The notes beneath the pieces were generated by a model, which saw nothing but the letters and a program-made list of their open reading frames with translations, did not search any database and had not been told where the DNA came from. From positions 1-64,000 of the forward strand of contig JABACA010000004.1 of the NCBI GenBank assembly GCA_014237975.1: DNA of 64,000 nt, written 5' to 3'. Below, piece after piece: positions 17,562 through 27,916 of this stretch (position 1 is its first letter; each line of letters begins with the position of its first letter). The DNA is from Mariniblastus sp. Lineage in GTDB: Bacteria; Planctomycetota; Planctomycetia; Pirellulales; Pirellulaceae. The position numbers and the translations under genes were made by a program.

Positions 17562-19238
17562 ATGTCAACCACCAGTCCATCCAAGCCCACGAACGCTGAA
17601 ACAATCGATTCCAGTGCGATCCGCATTCTCGTATTGGATAATATTGCCCAGGAGGGGCTTGACCTGCTGGAGAAAGCAGACGGCATCGAATATGAAATAC
17701 AAACCGGCCTGGCAGGCGAAGAATTGCAATCTGCCTTGGCCCAGTTTGACGGTGCCGTATGCCGCAGTGGGGTGAAAATTACTGCGGATTCCCTGATGGG
17801 TAATACCCGCTTGAAAGCCATTGCGCGAGCAGGCGTGGGTACCGATAATATTGATAAAGCGGCAGCGACACGACTGGGCATCGTCGTCATGAACACGCCG
17901 ACCGGTAATACGGTTAGTACGGCGGAGCATACCATGGCATTGATGCTGGGGCTTTCCCGGAATTTGGCCCCCGCTCATGCCAGCCTGTTAGCGGGAAAGT
18001 GGGACCGAAAGAAATTCTCTGGCAGGCAACTGGCTGGCAAAACTTTGGGGATTGTCGGACTGGGGCGAATTGGACAAGAGGATGCCTCTCGCGCCAAATC
18101 ATTCGGGATGAACATCATTGGCTACGACCCGTTCCTGTCAAATTCCCAAATTGAGCAATTGGGTATCGAGCCTTGCACCACCGTCGCCAGCCTCTTGCCG
18201 GTTATTGACTACCTTACGGTCCATACGCCACTTACACCTGAAACCGAGGGTTTAATCGGATCCGACCAGATTGCACAAATAAAACCGGGTGCCCGATTGA
18301 TCAATTGCGCTCGAGGTGGAATCTATGACGAGCAGGCATTGGTAGAGGGACTGAAATCCGGAAAACTGGGAGGCGTTGCTTTGGATGTATATAAATCCGA
18401 GCCTTGCACGGACAGTCCGTTATTTGAAATGCCCGGAGTTTTGTGCACACCTCACCTCGGGGCCAGTACGGAAGAAGCCCAGATCCAGGTTGCCGAAGAA
18501 GCGGTGACGTTGTTAACGAAATACTTGAAACATGGTGAAATCCGGCATGCGGTAAACACGATTGCTGTAGATCCCCAGACCATGGAAAAAATACGTGGAT
18601 ATTTGGATGTTGCCTACCGACTTGGCATCATGATGTGTGGATGGCATGGTGGCGCCATTGAATCTATATCGCTCGAATACCACGGAGAATTGGTCGAGCA
18701 AGACACCCGATTATTGACATCCGCATTTTGCGTCGGTGTCCTGGAAAACATAGCAGACAATGCCAACATCATTAACGCCGCAACATTATGCGAAGAACGC
18801 GGCCTGGACGTAGTCACTCGCGCGAGCCGCGAGAACGATACGTTCAGCTCAATGATATCGGTAACCGTCCGAAGCAGCAGCCTTGAATGCCAGGCCAGTG
18901 GGACACTGTTTGGAAAAGACATGCCTCGCCTGGTGATGGTTGACAATTATCCAACTGATGCGTTCATGGACGGGTATCTTTTGATTTTCACCCACCAGGA
19001 TATTCCAGGTGTGATCGGGTATGTTGGCAATGTACTGGCCCAAGAAAAAGTCAACATTGCACAAATGGCCGTCGGCCGGATGTCAGTCGATGTGGGAGGA
19101 CCAGCCATCGGGGTGCTAAATCTTGATTCACCTGCGTCTCAATCAGCGCTGGATCAGGTTTTGGAATACGAAGGAATCGATACCGTTCGGATGATCAGCC
19201 TTCCTGCCCATGACCAACTGCCGGACTGGCTGTCTTAA
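17562..19238 (+). CDS. serA: D-3-phosphoglycerate dehydrogenase with ASB and ACT domains
   Basis: 558 residues, the long form. It oxidises 3-phosphoglycerate as the first step of serine synthesis. After a 20-residue N-terminal tail come the catalytic domain and an NAD Rossmann domain (GIVGLGRIGQ). Active-site elements include NCARGGIYDE and PHLGASTEEAQ with the catalytic His. An allosteric-substrate-binding domain lies at about 345-475 and an ACT domain from about 485 (LLIFTHQDIPGVIGYVGNVL), implying feedback by serine. GGGA 5 bases upstream supports the ATG. It ends about 80 bases from convergent alaS. Confidence 0.95.
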   Translation: MSTTSPSKPTNAETIDSSAIRILVLDNIAQEGLDLLEKADGIEYEIQTGLAGEELQSALAQFDGAVCRSGVKITADSLMGNTRLKAIARAGVGTDNIDKAAATRLGIVVMNTPTGNTVSTAEHTMALMLGLSRNLAPAHASLLAGKWDRKKFSGRQLAGKTLGIVGLGRIGQEDASRAKSFGMNIIGYDPFLSNSQIEQLGIEPCTTVASLLPVIDYLTVHTPLTPETEGLIGSDQIAQIKPGARLINCARGGIYDEQALVEGLKSGKLGGVALDVYKSEPCTDSPLFEMPGVLCTPHLGASTEEAQIQVAEEAVTLLTKYLKHGEIRHAVNTIAVDPQTMEKIRGYLDVAYRLGIMMCGWHGGAIESISLEYHGELVEQDTRLLTSAFCVGVLENIADNANIINAATLCEERGLDVVTRASRENDTFSSMISVTVRSSSLECQASGTLFGKDMPRLVMVDNYPTDAFMDGYLLIFTHQDIPGVIGYVGNVLAQEKVNIAQMAVGRMSVDVGGPAIGVLNLDSPASQSALDQVLEYEGIDTVRMISLPAHDQLPDWLS

Positions 19239-19321
19239 AGGCAAACCCGTGGCTGCAGACCTTGGCAACCGTCATTTAACAATGAACTCGTTGCTTGGAG
19301 CAGGTAGGAGTTGTGGCTCCA

Positions 19322-22129
19322 TTAATTGGCAATCTTCAACTTGATATATTGGGTTGCCTCGTTCAATGCATCCGTCAGTTTTTCCGGATGCTTTCCACCC
19401 GCCTGGGCCAAGTCCGGTTTACCGCCCCCGCCGCCTCCAACCACAGGTGCAATTTGCTTGACCCAATCACCGGCGCTAATTCCACGATCCACCAAATCTC
19501 TACTGACGCCGGCAACCAGAATTACCTTGTCTTGCGACGGAACCGTGGCCAGGAAAACGGCAACTGGCTTGTCTTTTTTGCGCATCTGATCAATCAACTG
19601 ACGCATTAAATTGGGATTTGAACTAGGCAGTTGCCGTACGACTACGTGTACACCATCAAGCGTCTCAGCCAGATCCAACATCGACTGAGCATCAAGTTGC
19701 TCCGTATTATCCAGCTCACTCAACTGGTGTTCGAGTGTTTCCGTTTCTGAAATCAGGGAACGAACTCGGTCCAGAACTTCCAAATTGGAGACGTCCAACT
19801 GGCGAGCAACGCGTCGCAAGACCTGTCGCATCTCCACGTAGCCTGAAGTTTCTTGTTTACTCTTGGCGGCAGACCGGTTCGCCACTGCGTTCGTCCGCTT
19901 GCCAGCAGCAACCTGCTTCTTGAGTTCCTTGACGTTACGGCTCAATGCCTCACTCGCATCCGGAATATCTGGGATCGCAACCTGCAGTAGATCGGCCAAC
20001 TGCTGGACATGTTGAGCCACCTGTTCTTGATGGGCAATTGCCTTATCGCCACTCAACGCTTCGATGCGACGTGTTCCGGAAGAAACACTCTCCTCGGCAA
20101 TGATCTCAAATGCCTTGATCTCGCCACTGTTCTTTAAGTGGGTTCCGCCACATAGTTCTTTGCTGAATTCACCGATTGACACCATTCGAACCGGATCCGG
20201 GTATTTTTCGCCAAACAACATCATCGCACCCTGGCGCTTGGCCGACTCCAGCGGTAGTATTTCCGCGCGAACTGCTACCGCATCGACGACCTTCTGATTG
20301 GCCAACTGCTCAATTTCGATCAGTTCATCATGGGAAACAGCACTCATATTGGAAAAGTCAAACCTCAACCAATCGTCGGTTACTTTGGAACCGCGTTGCT
20401 GTGCATGGTCTCCCAATGTTTGCTGCAAGGCGTGATGTAGCAGGTGCGTTGCCGAGTGAGCGCGCTGGATCGCCTCACGTCGGCTGGAATCCACTTCCGC
20501 CTCCACCAGTTCACCTACCTTGATTTCTCCTGATCGCATTGACCCCAAGTGCAGTATCACATCACCACTGGTACGGGTCTCTATCACCTCGAATTTCCCG
20601 CTGGGTCCGGTAATGAACCCAGCATCGCCGATTTGACCACCCGATTCAGCGTAAAAAGGCGTTTTGTCCAGAACCATGATCTGTTTTGGTGACTCCTCCT
20701 TACTGCAGAGAGACTCTACTTGTTGGTCACCGTCCACCAAACCACGAGCGGTCGCCGTCGTGGCCGTGGTTTCATACCCTACGAACTCGGTCAATTTGAC
20801 CACTCTCTTGATCTCATCAACGGGACCGAAATCACCCATCACGGTATCGGCGATTTTCCCGCTGACCCGGCCATGTTCCAGCATGGCATGTTGGTAACTT
20901 TCCCAGTCAAACGAAAAATCTCGATCAGCCGCAATCGATTCAAACAATTCGGCAGGGATTCCAAACGTTTGGTACAACTCGGCCGCACTTCGGCCGTCTA
21001 CCACCGTTGTCTGTTTGGATTTCATCGATTCAAAAATGCGTTCAATTCTTTCCAATCCGTCGTCAAGGGTCGCCAGAAAACTCGCTTCTTCTTTTTCAAC
21101 AACTTGGCCAACTCGTGCCATCGTGTCCGTCAGGTCCGGATAAGCCTGCTTCATTTGCTCAACGACCTGGGGAACCAACTTGAACAGAAACGGCTCGCGC
21201 AATCCGATCTCATGCCCCTGCAGCACGGCTCGACGCAGCAGCCTGCGTATCACATATTCCTCCTTGTTGCTGCCAGGATAGACATTTTCGTGAATGGCCA
21301 TCGTACAGGCGCGGATATGATCCGTAATTCGGCGCAATCGCCGCCCATCATCGGATTCAGGAATATATTGGACCCCCGTCACTTCGGCCGCTGCTTGGAC
21401 AATCGGCATCAAAGTATCGATATGATAATTGGTTGACACACCCTGCAGGGTTGCTGCCATTCGCTCCAATCCCATTCCGGTGTCAATGTTTTTTCTCGGT
21501 AACGGTGCAAGATTGCCAGGTGGATCACCGGCGCGATTGAACTGGGTAAACACCAAATTCCAGATTTCGCATTCGGGTCCATTTTCAGGGTGAAAAAAAA
21601 TCTCACTACAGGGGCCGCAAACTCCATCGGGCCCATCGGTTGGCGCTCCGGCCGGCCAAAAATTGTCTTGCTCACCCAATCGGGCAATTCGATCCAGCGG
21701 CAGTCCAACATCGTTGTGCCATATGTCAGAGGCTTCGTCATCATCCAAATAAACAGTTACCGTCAACTGCTCTTTTGAAATCCCCAACCACCGGCGATCG
21801 GTAAGAAATTCCCAGGCCCACAAAATGGCTTCCCGTTTGAAATAATCTCCGAAACTGAAATTGCCCAGCATTTCGAAAAAGGTGTGGTGATAGGCTGTCC
21901 GGCCAACATTTTCGATGTCTCCCGTACGGAGACATTTTTGACAGGAGGTAGCGCGGTTAAAATCCAGTTCGACTTTACCCAGAAAATGATCTTTAAATTG
22001 GTTCATACCGGCAGGTGTAAACAGGACCGATTTATCCCATTTAGGTACAAGCACATCACTGGCACAAAGACGATGGTCCTTGGTTTGAAAAAACTCCAAG
22101 TATTTCGCTCTAATTTCGTCGGTTTTCAT
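19322..22129 (-). CDS. alaS: Alanyl-tRNA synthetase
   Basis: 935 residues. Class II catalytic core at the N-terminus (FFQTKDHRLCASDVLVP, HHTFFEMLGNFSFGDYFK, CGPCSEI). The editing domain carries the zinc ligands HSATHLLHH (HxxxH) and CGGTHLKNSG (CxxxH). The C-terminal DHHA1 glycine-rich segment is VVGGGGGGKPD. AAGGAA 4 bases upstream fixes ATG 22129 over an earlier in-frame codon. recA lies upstream on the same strand, 349 bases away, with its own terminator between. Confidence 0.97.
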   Translation of the reverse strand: MKTDEIRAKYLEFFQTKDHRLCASDVLVPKWDKSVLFTPAGMNQFKDHFLGKVELDFNRATSCQKCLRTGDIENVGRTAYHHTFFEMLGNFSFGDYFKREAILWAWEFLTDRRWLGISKEQLTVTVYLDDDEASDIWHNDVGLPLDRIARLGEQDNFWPAGAPTDGPDGVCGPCSEIFFHPENGPECEIWNLVFTQFNRAGDPPGNLAPLPRKNIDTGMGLERMAATLQGVSTNYHIDTLMPIVQAAAEVTGVQYIPESDDGRRLRRITDHIRACTMAIHENVYPGSNKEEYVIRRLLRRAVLQGHEIGLREPFLFKLVPQVVEQMKQAYPDLTDTMARVGQVVEKEEASFLATLDDGLERIERIFESMKSKQTTVVDGRSAAELYQTFGIPAELFESIAADRDFSFDWESYQHAMLEHGRVSGKIADTVMGDFGPVDEIKRVVKLTEFVGYETTATTATARGLVDGDQQVESLCSKEESPKQIMVLDKTPFYAESGGQIGDAGFITGPSGKFEVIETRTSGDVILHLGSMRSGEIKVGELVEAEVDSSRREAIQRAHSATHLLHHALQQTLGDHAQQRGSKVTDDWLRFDFSNMSAVSHDELIEIEQLANQKVVDAVAVRAEILPLESAKRQGAMMLFGEKYPDPVRMVSIGEFSKELCGGTHLKNSGEIKAFEIIAEESVSSGTRRIEALSGDKAIAHQEQVAQHVQQLADLLQVAIPDIPDASEALSRNVKELKKQVAAGKRTNAVANRSAAKSKQETSGYVEMRQVLRRVARQLDVSNLEVLDRVRSLISETETLEHQLSELDNTEQLDAQSMLDLAETLDGVHVVVRQLPSSNPNLMRQLIDQMRKKDKPVAVFLATVPSQDKVILVAGVSRDLVDRGISAGDWVKQIAPVVGGGGGGKPDLAQAGGKHPEKLTDALNEATQYIKLKIAN

Positions 22130-22133
22130 CAGG

Positions 22134-22139
22134 TTCCTT
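22134..22139 (-). promoter_or_regulatory. Ribosome binding site for alaS
   Basis: Reads AAGGAA on the minus strand, immediately before ATG 22129. It decides the start against an upstream extension to 22168. Confidence 0.7.
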
Positions 22140-22367
22140 GTGAATGACAATGCAAACCTGTCGCCCACCCCATCCTCAGGTTCCAGGCAATGGACAAGTC
22201 AGTCGATTTCAATATCGATCAATAGGAACAATGATATATTGGCGCTTGATCTCCGACCAGAACCTGCTGACAACAGGAGTTTCAACCCGCTGGAAGTCGT
22301 TTGGGGCCAAGCCAGTTTCACAGGGCAGATAGCGGGCAAGCCAACGGCTACCAAGCGGACAACCAAC

Positions 22368-22400
22368 AAAAAACACCACCAAACAGTACGTTTGATGGTG
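22368..22400 (-). terminator. Rho-independent terminator of recA
   Basis: On the minus strand CACCATCAAAC (22400-22390) pairs with GTTTGGTGGTG (22384-22374), with one wobble, and is followed by six T (22373-22368). It lies 79 bases downstream of the recA stop. Confidence 0.85.
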
Positions 22401-22478
22401 CTAAGAAAGGAGTTTTAACCCAATTGATTGCTGGTTGTCAGGCGAAAGGGGCAACCTGACCCTCAGACAACCGTTCTC

Positions 22479-23675
22479 CTAGTTGGCTGGTGCGGCATCG
22501 GCATGCTCTTCCACCTCTTCCAGTTTCTCGGCCAAGTCTTCCATATAGCCGCCAATCGCCATCACTTTATTGTGTATCTCTTGGCAAACATCCGGATTTT
22601 CCACCAGGTAATTTCTGGCTTTTTCTTTACCTTGTCCAATATGGGTTGATCCGTATTTGAACCAAGCACCACTTCGATTGACAATTTTATGGGCAACTCC
22701 TAGATCCAGCAGGTCGCCCTCGTAACTGATTCCGTTGGAGTGCATCATGTCGAACTCTGCAATTCGAAACGGCGGTGCAACCTTGTTCTTGACGATCTTC
22801 GCCTTGACACGCTGGCCCACCTGCTCATCACCATCCTTGAGCGCTGCAATCCGTCGAACGTCTACTCGCACCGAACTGTAAAACTTCAAGGCACGACCAC
22901 CCGGCGTCGTTTCTGGACTGCCAAACATCACACCAATCTTCTCACGAATCTGGTTGATAAAAATCGTACAGGTCTTGCTGCGGGAGATGGATCCTGTCAG
23001 CTTACGCATCGACTGGCTCATAAGACGTGCTTGCAACCCGACGTGAGAATCACCAATTTCACCTTCCAGTTCTTTCTTGGGTACCAAAGCAGCAACCGAA
23101 TCGATGACAATGATGTCCACCGAATTGGATTTGATCAACATCTCGACAATCTGCATCGCTTCTTCACCACTGTTGGGTTGGCTCACCAACAATGTATCCA
23201 GTTCAATACCCAATTTCTTGGCCCAGGTTGGATCGAAGGCATGTTCAGCATCAATGAACGCCGCAATCCCACCTTCTTTTTGGGAACTGGCAATGGCATG
23301 CAATGCAAGCGTTGTCTTACCACTGGATTCCGGACCATAGACCTCAATGATCCGACCGCAAGGTAATCCCTGACCACCCAACGCAATGTCCAATGACAAA
23401 CTACCTGTCGAAATACCGCGGATCCTGGAAACATTGTCATTCCCAAGAGCCATGATAGACCCGTCACCAAACTGCTTTTCGATCTGCTGGACGGCTGTTT
23501 TCAGGTTCTCATTCTCACTCAACAGCTTGTCAACCGGCTTGATTTCGGCAGGCTTCGATTTCTTGCTCGTCGCTTTGGTTGTCTTAGTTTTTTTGGCCAT
23601 CGTCAGTGCCTTTGCTGCGGTTGTCGAATTGGAAGGTTTAATACTGGTAGGTTTCATACTGGTCGTCGTCACCAT
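22479..23675 (-). CDS. recA: Recombinase RecA with basic N-terminal extension
   Basis: 398 residues. The canonical RecA core begins near residue 57 ([19 protein letters not shown]). It has Walker [10 protein letters not shown], Walker [13 protein letters not shown], the MAW/loop L1 stretch [17 protein letters not shown] and L2 [22 protein letters not shown]. It forms filaments on ssDNA for recombination and co-protease signalling. AGGAG 6 bases before ATG 23675 supports a start that adds about 55 Lys/Thr/Ser-rich residues before the core; another ATG at 23600 (MAKKTK) would still leave a basic tail. It is transcribed alone with its own terminator. Confidence 0.96.
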   Translation of the reverse strand: MVTTTSMKPTSIKPSNSTTAAKALTMAKKTKTTKATSKKSKPAEIKPVDKLLSENENLKTAVQQIEKQFGDGSIMALGNDNVSRIRGISTGSLSLDIALGGQGLPCGRIIEVYGPESSGKTTLALHAIASSQKEGGIAAFIDAEHAFDPTWAKKLGIELDTLLVSQPNSGEEAMQIVEMLIKSNSVDIIVIDSVAALVPKKELEGEIGDSHVGLQARLMSQSMRKLTGSISRSKTCTIFINQIREKIGVMFGSPETTPGGRALKFYSSVRVDVRRIAALKDGDEQVGQRVKAKIVKNKVAPPFRIAEFDMMHSNGISYEGDLLDLGVAHKIVNRSGAWFKYGSTHIGQGKEKARNYLVENPDVCQEIHNKVMAIGGYMEDLAEKLEEVEEHADAAPAN

Positions 23676-24209
23676 TTTGGACTCCTGCTTTGAATGACTA
23701 AGTTTGCAACTCGAGGACATCCACAGGAATCGTGTCTACGATAAGATTCCTAAACCGCCTTAACAAGTCGGCCAATTTCCTCGCTTGTAACAATCTTCGC
23801 GAACACCGCGACACATTCGGTCACAGCTCCATTTTTTTTCTCAAACCAGTAAAAAAAACTCGCTGTCAACATTTTTTCGGCTCACCTGATCGCTCGGCCC
23901 AAGGGGTGACAGCATCTTGGATTGCCGCATCTTTCGGATGTTGGAACGAATCGATTCAGCAATTTCCGGGTTATCGCCACAAAACTCGCGTTTTAAAACA
24001 AACCCGTTCCGTTAGTAGACGAACGTACACTATTTTGTCTTTCCTGGAAACTCGGATTAGGCACCGACTGTTTAAATTTTCAGAATTTTATAAACGGACC
24101 CGTGATATCATTACCAACACAAGGTAAACGGGGACGAACGGATCGGTTCCAATGCGATTTTGGCGGCTAGCCACCTTAGACAGGGCACCCAAAAGAGGGA
24201 TTGCCGTTC
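23676..24209. other. Intergenic region upstream of recA
   Basis: 534 bases between thpR and recA, both leftward. It should contain the recA promoter. The only dyad I see is CGTTC (24005-24009) and GAACG (24021-24025), 11 bases apart, which does not match a known LexA box spacing. No supported gene is present. Confidence 0.35.
23682..23686 (-). promoter_or_regulatory. Ribosome binding site for recA
   Basis: AGGAG on the minus strand, 6 bases before ATG 23675. It selects this start over 23720 and 23600. Confidence 0.6.
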
Positions 24210-24779
24210 CTACCTCAATTTGATTCGCGACATGGGTGTGTAGGTTGGGCCGGTGCGGTCAAGAAAACTGGAATAAACGACCACCTGGTTGATGATGCAG
24301 CCGCCAGCAATATGGGATTTATTTTGCTGGCACGTGTCCAGTAGTGCCTGATTCCAATGACCGCCGCGCTGGATTCGGCCGAGCGTCAGGTGCGGTTGGT
24401 AATCCTGGCGTTCACGAGGAAAACGCATCTCCGCCAGGCGGGTGGCAATGCGATCATTCAAATCAGCGAGAAAATCGGCGCCCTCGGTAACTCTCAACCA
24501 AATCACCCTCGGTTTTTCCGATTTGGGTATACAGTCAAGCTGACCAATTTCAATTGGAAAGGCAGCTATCTCCTGGCAAGCCTGTTGGACCAATCGACAA
24601 ACCTGGGGTGTTTCGTTCTCGTGTAAATCTCCCAGGAAGTTCAAAGTCACGTGCAAATTTTCAGGTTGGCACCAACGATAACCGGCCCCGCTTGATTCCA
24701 ATTGGTTCATCAAACGACCGGCGTTGGTCTTGATCCTGGAGGATACGTCAACTGCTACAAACGTTCTGATTTTTGCCAT
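24210..24779 (-). CDS. thpR: RNA 2',3'-cyclic phosphodiesterase (LigT/ThpR family)
   Basis: 189 residues, 2H phosphoesterase family, typical length. Both catalytic H-x-T/S motifs are present: NLHVTLNFLG (His43) and PHLTLGRI (His130). The enzyme opens 2',3'-cyclic phosphates on RNA ends; its physiological role in bacteria is poorly known. The next gene, a PfkB kinase, is divergent with a 170-base gap. Confidence 0.9.
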   Translation of the reverse strand: MAKIRTFVAVDVSSRIKTNAGRLMNQLESSGAGYRWCQPENLHVTLNFLGDLHENETPQVCRLVQQACQEIAAFPIEIGQLDCIPKSEKPRVIWLRVTEGADFLADLNDRIATRLAEMRFPRERQDYQPHLTLGRIQRGGHWNQALLDTCQQNKSHIAGGCIINQVVVYSSFLDRTGPTYTPMSRIKLR

Positions 24780-24949
24780 CGTCCCATTCTATCGTTTTGA
24801 ACGGGACAGGGCAGGGCGGGTTGCGATTTTCAGCAACTGTCGAGAAACTGTTGACTCGTTGGACTTCAATCCATACCCCGATAGCACGGATCGCAACCTG
24901 TGAATGCATCGTTCCATCCGTTCCAGAGAATGTTGATAAAGGAATCCCG

Positions 24950-25948
24950 ATGACTCAAAAGTATGACGTTTTTGGTGTTGGCAACGCCATCGTCGATATT
25001 CTGGCCCAGGTTCCAGAAGACGCAATCACGGAGCTGGGCTTGAACAAGGGGGCCATGACGCTGATGGACCCGACCCAGCAAGCAAAAATACTCGGCTACC
25101 TGGAGGGTAAATCGCTTTCACTCGCCTCCGGTGGTTCGGCGGCTAACACGATGGCGGCGATTGCCCAGAGCGGGGGTTCCGGATTCTATGCAGGCAAAGT
25201 TGCCCACGATCCTCACGGTGAATTTTACCAGGAGGACATGCAAGCCACGGGGATTGAATGTTATGTGCCACTGGCACCCGAGACTGGTTTACCAACCGGC
25301 ACGAGTGTCATCCTGACCACGCCTGACGCCGAGCGTACCATGTGCACCCATCTGGGAATCTCCGCGACACTGACGGCTGACGATATCGATGCCGAGCGAC
25401 TGGTCCAATGCCAATACTGCTCTGTCGAAGGGTACCTGTGGACGGGAGACGCCACCCGCGAAGCTTCGTTACGGGCACTACAGACTGCGCGGCAACACAA
25501 CGTGAAAACGGCCTTCACCTTTTCCGACCCGTTCCTGATCGATCTGTTCAAAGACGATTTCAAATCGCTGGCCAAAGACCATTGTGACACCGTGTTCTGC
25601 AATGCCGAGGAAGCCCGCAAGTTGTTGGACCTGGATGATCCCCGGGAATGTGCGGAAAAACTGGCCCAGCTCTGTCCTGTCGGTTTCATCACCGATGGTC
25701 CCAATGGGTGTTATGTCAGCCAGGAAGGACGAGTGGACCACGTGGCCGGTTTTCCAGCCACTGCAGTCGACACCGTCGGTGCGGGCGATGCGTTTGCCGG
25801 CGGCGTCCTGTTTGGGCTGACCCACGGGCACAATCCGATCGAAGCGGCTCGTTGGGGTAACTATTTTGCCGCTCGCATCGTCGAACATTTCGGACCACGG
25901 ATCGACGAACCGATGCAAAACCAGCTGGAATCCGTCATGCAAAGGTAG
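24950..25948 (+). CDS. PfkB-family carbohydrate/nucleoside kinase (adenosine-kinase-like)
   Basis: 332 residues, ribokinase fold. Motifs: GNAIVDILA near the N-terminus, the substrate/glycine motif SGGSAANTMAAIAQ, and the anion-hole/catalytic signature DTVGAGDAFAGG with the catalytic Asp. Similar planctomycete proteins are annotated as adenosine or sugar kinases; the sequence alone does not fix the sugar or nucleoside. AAAGGAA about 6 bases upstream selects ATG 24950 and removes a 59-residue upstream extension. It is convergent with glnS. Confidence 0.88.
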   Translation: MTQKYDVFGVGNAIVDILAQVPEDAITELGLNKGAMTLMDPTQQAKILGYLEGKSLSLASGGSAANTMAAIAQSGGSGFYAGKVAHDPHGEFYQEDMQATGIECYVPLAPETGLPTGTSVILTTPDAERTMCTHLGISATLTADDIDAERLVQCQYCSVEGYLWTGDATREASLRALQTARQHNVKTAFTFSDPFLIDLFKDDFKSLAKDHCDTVFCNAEEARKLLDLDDPRECAEKLAQLCPVGFITDGPNGCYVSQEGRVDHVAGFPATAVDTVGAGDAFAGGVLFGLTHGHNPIEAARWGNYFAARIVEHFGPRIDEPMQNQLESVMQR

Positions 25949-26049
25949 GTCGGCAATTGGTTGGGATACCCCGCCACTGAACCGGTCCTGGTACTCAACC
26001 GATGCGTCGCCGAAGTGATCCCGGCCGATGGCCGCTTTTACGGCGGGGA

Positions 26050-27738
26050 TCAGGCCTGTTTTTTCTGAGATTTGGTCCAGGCATCTTTCAGCGCCACCGT
26101 CCGGTTGAAGACCAGCTTGCCAGCCTTGGAATCTTTGGAGTCGACGCAAAAGTAACCGTTTCTTTCAAACTGGAATCGCTCTCCCGATTGGGCCTCGGCC
26201 AGGCTTGGCTCCAATTTACAATCGCTCAACACTTTGAGTGAATCCGGGTTGAGCAGTTCTTTCCAGTCCACCCCTTCCGGAACGTCGGCCGGGTTTTCCT
26301 GGGAAAACAGGTGTTGGTAGATTCGAATTTCGGCATCCACGGCGTGCTGAGCCGATACCCAGTGGATGGTCCCTTTGACTTTACGACCATCGGGAGCTTT
26401 ACCGCCCGCCGTTTCCCGATCGTAAGTACAGCGCAGTTCCACGATTTCGCCCTGGTCATTCTTAACGACCGATTCACACTTGAGGAAATAGGCATATCGC
26501 AAACGAACTTCCCGACCGACGGTCAGGCGGAAAAATTTTCGGGGTGCATCCTCCATGAAATCACTCCGTTCGATGTACAACTCGCGGCCAAACGGAATCT
26601 GGCGTGTTCCGGCCGATTCATCTTCGGGGTTGTTGATCGCGTCGCGCATTTCAATTTCACCCTCGGGATAATTCTCGATCACGACTTTAACCGGATCGAG
26701 CACACCCATCACGCGTGGCGCGATCTGATTCAAATGCTCTCGAATACTCTGTTCCAATAAACTCAGATCGGTCAGGCTGTTGAATTTGGTAACTCCAATC
26801 TTGGCGCAGAAATTACGAATCGATTCCGGCGTGACCCCACGTCGGCGCAAGCCACTCAGTGTGGGCATCCTGGGATCGTCCCATCCGTCGACGTAATCCC
26901 CCTGGACCAATTCCAACAGTTTACGCTTACTGGTCACCGTATAGGATAAAACCAGTTTGGCAAATTCGATCTGTTGAGGATGATGCACCTCCAACATGTC
27001 GAGGTACCAATCATACAGGGGCCGGTGATTTTCAAATTCGAGGGTGCATATCGAATGGGTAATCTGCTCGATCGAGTCACTCTCGCCGTGGGCCCAATCG
27101 TAGGTCGGGTAGATGCACCAGGCATCACCCGTACGATGATGGGCCACATGCCGGATCCGGTACATGGCCGGATCGCGCAAGTTCATGTTGGCCGAATTCA
27201 TATCGATTTTCGCCCGCAGCGTTTTTTCGCCGTCGGCGAATTCTCCCTGTTTCATCCGCTGGAACAGGTCGAGATTTTCTTCCACCGTTCGATCCCTGTA
27301 AGGGCTGTTTCTCCCTTCCTTGTTCCAGCCGCCACGGAATTCACGAACCTCGTCGGCCGTTTGATCACAGACATAAGCCTTCCCTTTGCGGATCAGCTCC
27401 AGTGCCCACTGGTAAAGCTGTTCGAAATAGTCGGAAGCAAAAAACAGCCGATCCTGCCAATCAAACCCGAGCCAGCGGATGTCCTGCTGGATCGCCTCGA
27501 CGTATTCCGTATCCTCTTTTTCCGGATTCGTGTCATCGAACCGCAAATTGTATTGACCGCCAAAACGCTCGGCAATTCCAAAGTTCAGACAGATCGACTT
27601 GGCGTGTCCAATATGCAGGTAGCCGTTCGGCTCGGGCGGAAACCGGGTATGCACCCGTCCTTCGTTTTTCCCAGCTGCTTGGTCATCCGCCACCATTTGA
27701 CGAACAAAATCCAGCGATTCTGTTTCCGGTACATTCAT
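26050..27738 (-). CDS. glnS: Glutaminyl-tRNA synthetase
   Basis: 562 residues, class I. HIGH motif in [20 protein letters not shown]-equivalent VTSKRKL, where the usual Met is Thr. The anticodon-binding beta-barrel domain makes up the C-terminal third (e.g. [21 protein letters not shown] region, [13 protein letters not shown]). It charges tRNA-Gln directly in the cytoplasm. The presence of gatCAB in the same window is notable, since GlnRS usually makes that route dispensable for Gln. ATG 27738 (MNVPETE) is preferred over an upstream in-frame codon at 27774. Confidence 0.95.
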   Translation of the reverse strand: MNVPETESLDFVRQMVADDQAAGKNEGRVHTRFPPEPNGYLHIGHAKSICLNFGIAERFGGQYNLRFDDTNPEKEDTEYVEAIQQDIRWLGFDWQDRLFFASDYFEQLYQWALELIRKGKAYVCDQTADEVREFRGGWNKEGRNSPYRDRTVEENLDLFQRMKQGEFADGEKTLRAKIDMNSANMNLRDPAMYRIRHVAHHRTGDAWCIYPTYDWAHGESDSIEQITHSICTLEFENHRPLYDWYLDMLEVHHPQQIEFAKLVLSYTVTSKRKLLELVQGDYVDGWDDPRMPTLSGLRRRGVTPESIRNFCAKIGVTKFNSLTDLSLLEQSIREHLNQIAPRVMGVLDPVKVVIENYPEGEIEMRDAINNPEDESAGTRQIPFGRELYIERSDFMEDAPRKFFRLTVGREVRLRYAYFLKCESVVKNDQGEIVELRCTYDRETAGGKAPDGRKVKGTIHWVSAQHAVDAEIRIYQHLFSQENPADVPEGVDWKELLNPDSLKVLSDCKLEPSLAEAQSGERFQFERNGYFCVDSKDSKAGKLVFNRTVALKDAWTKSQKKQA

Positions 27739-27916
27739 GGACGTCTCATTTGGGCAAGTTTTGTACAGGGCCAATCGATGGTCCCCAGCTGGACCACTTG
27801 GTTTACATGGAATCGTATCGCAAATCGGCAGAATTTTCGAGACGGCCGTCCTAAATCAGCGGTGATTCCATTCCTTCCGTCTTGCAATCCGGACCGATCC
27901 GGGGACAAATAAGGTT

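Larger units (their letters stand above)
22130..22478. other. recA-alaS intergenic region
   Basis: 349 bases without a gene. It holds the recA terminator at 22368-22400 and, close to the recA stop, a second foldable stretch: GGTTGTC (22433-22439) against GACAACC (22466-22472), with a competing inner pairing of TCAGG (22438-22442) and CCTGA (22455-22459). The rest (22140-22360) presumably carries the alaS promoter; no clear boxes were seen. Confidence 0.4.

Noticed and set aside
24005..24025. CGTTC/GAACG dyad as a LexA box for recA
   Set aside because: Spacing of 11 fits neither the Gram-positive (4) nor the proteobacterial boxes; it could be chance.
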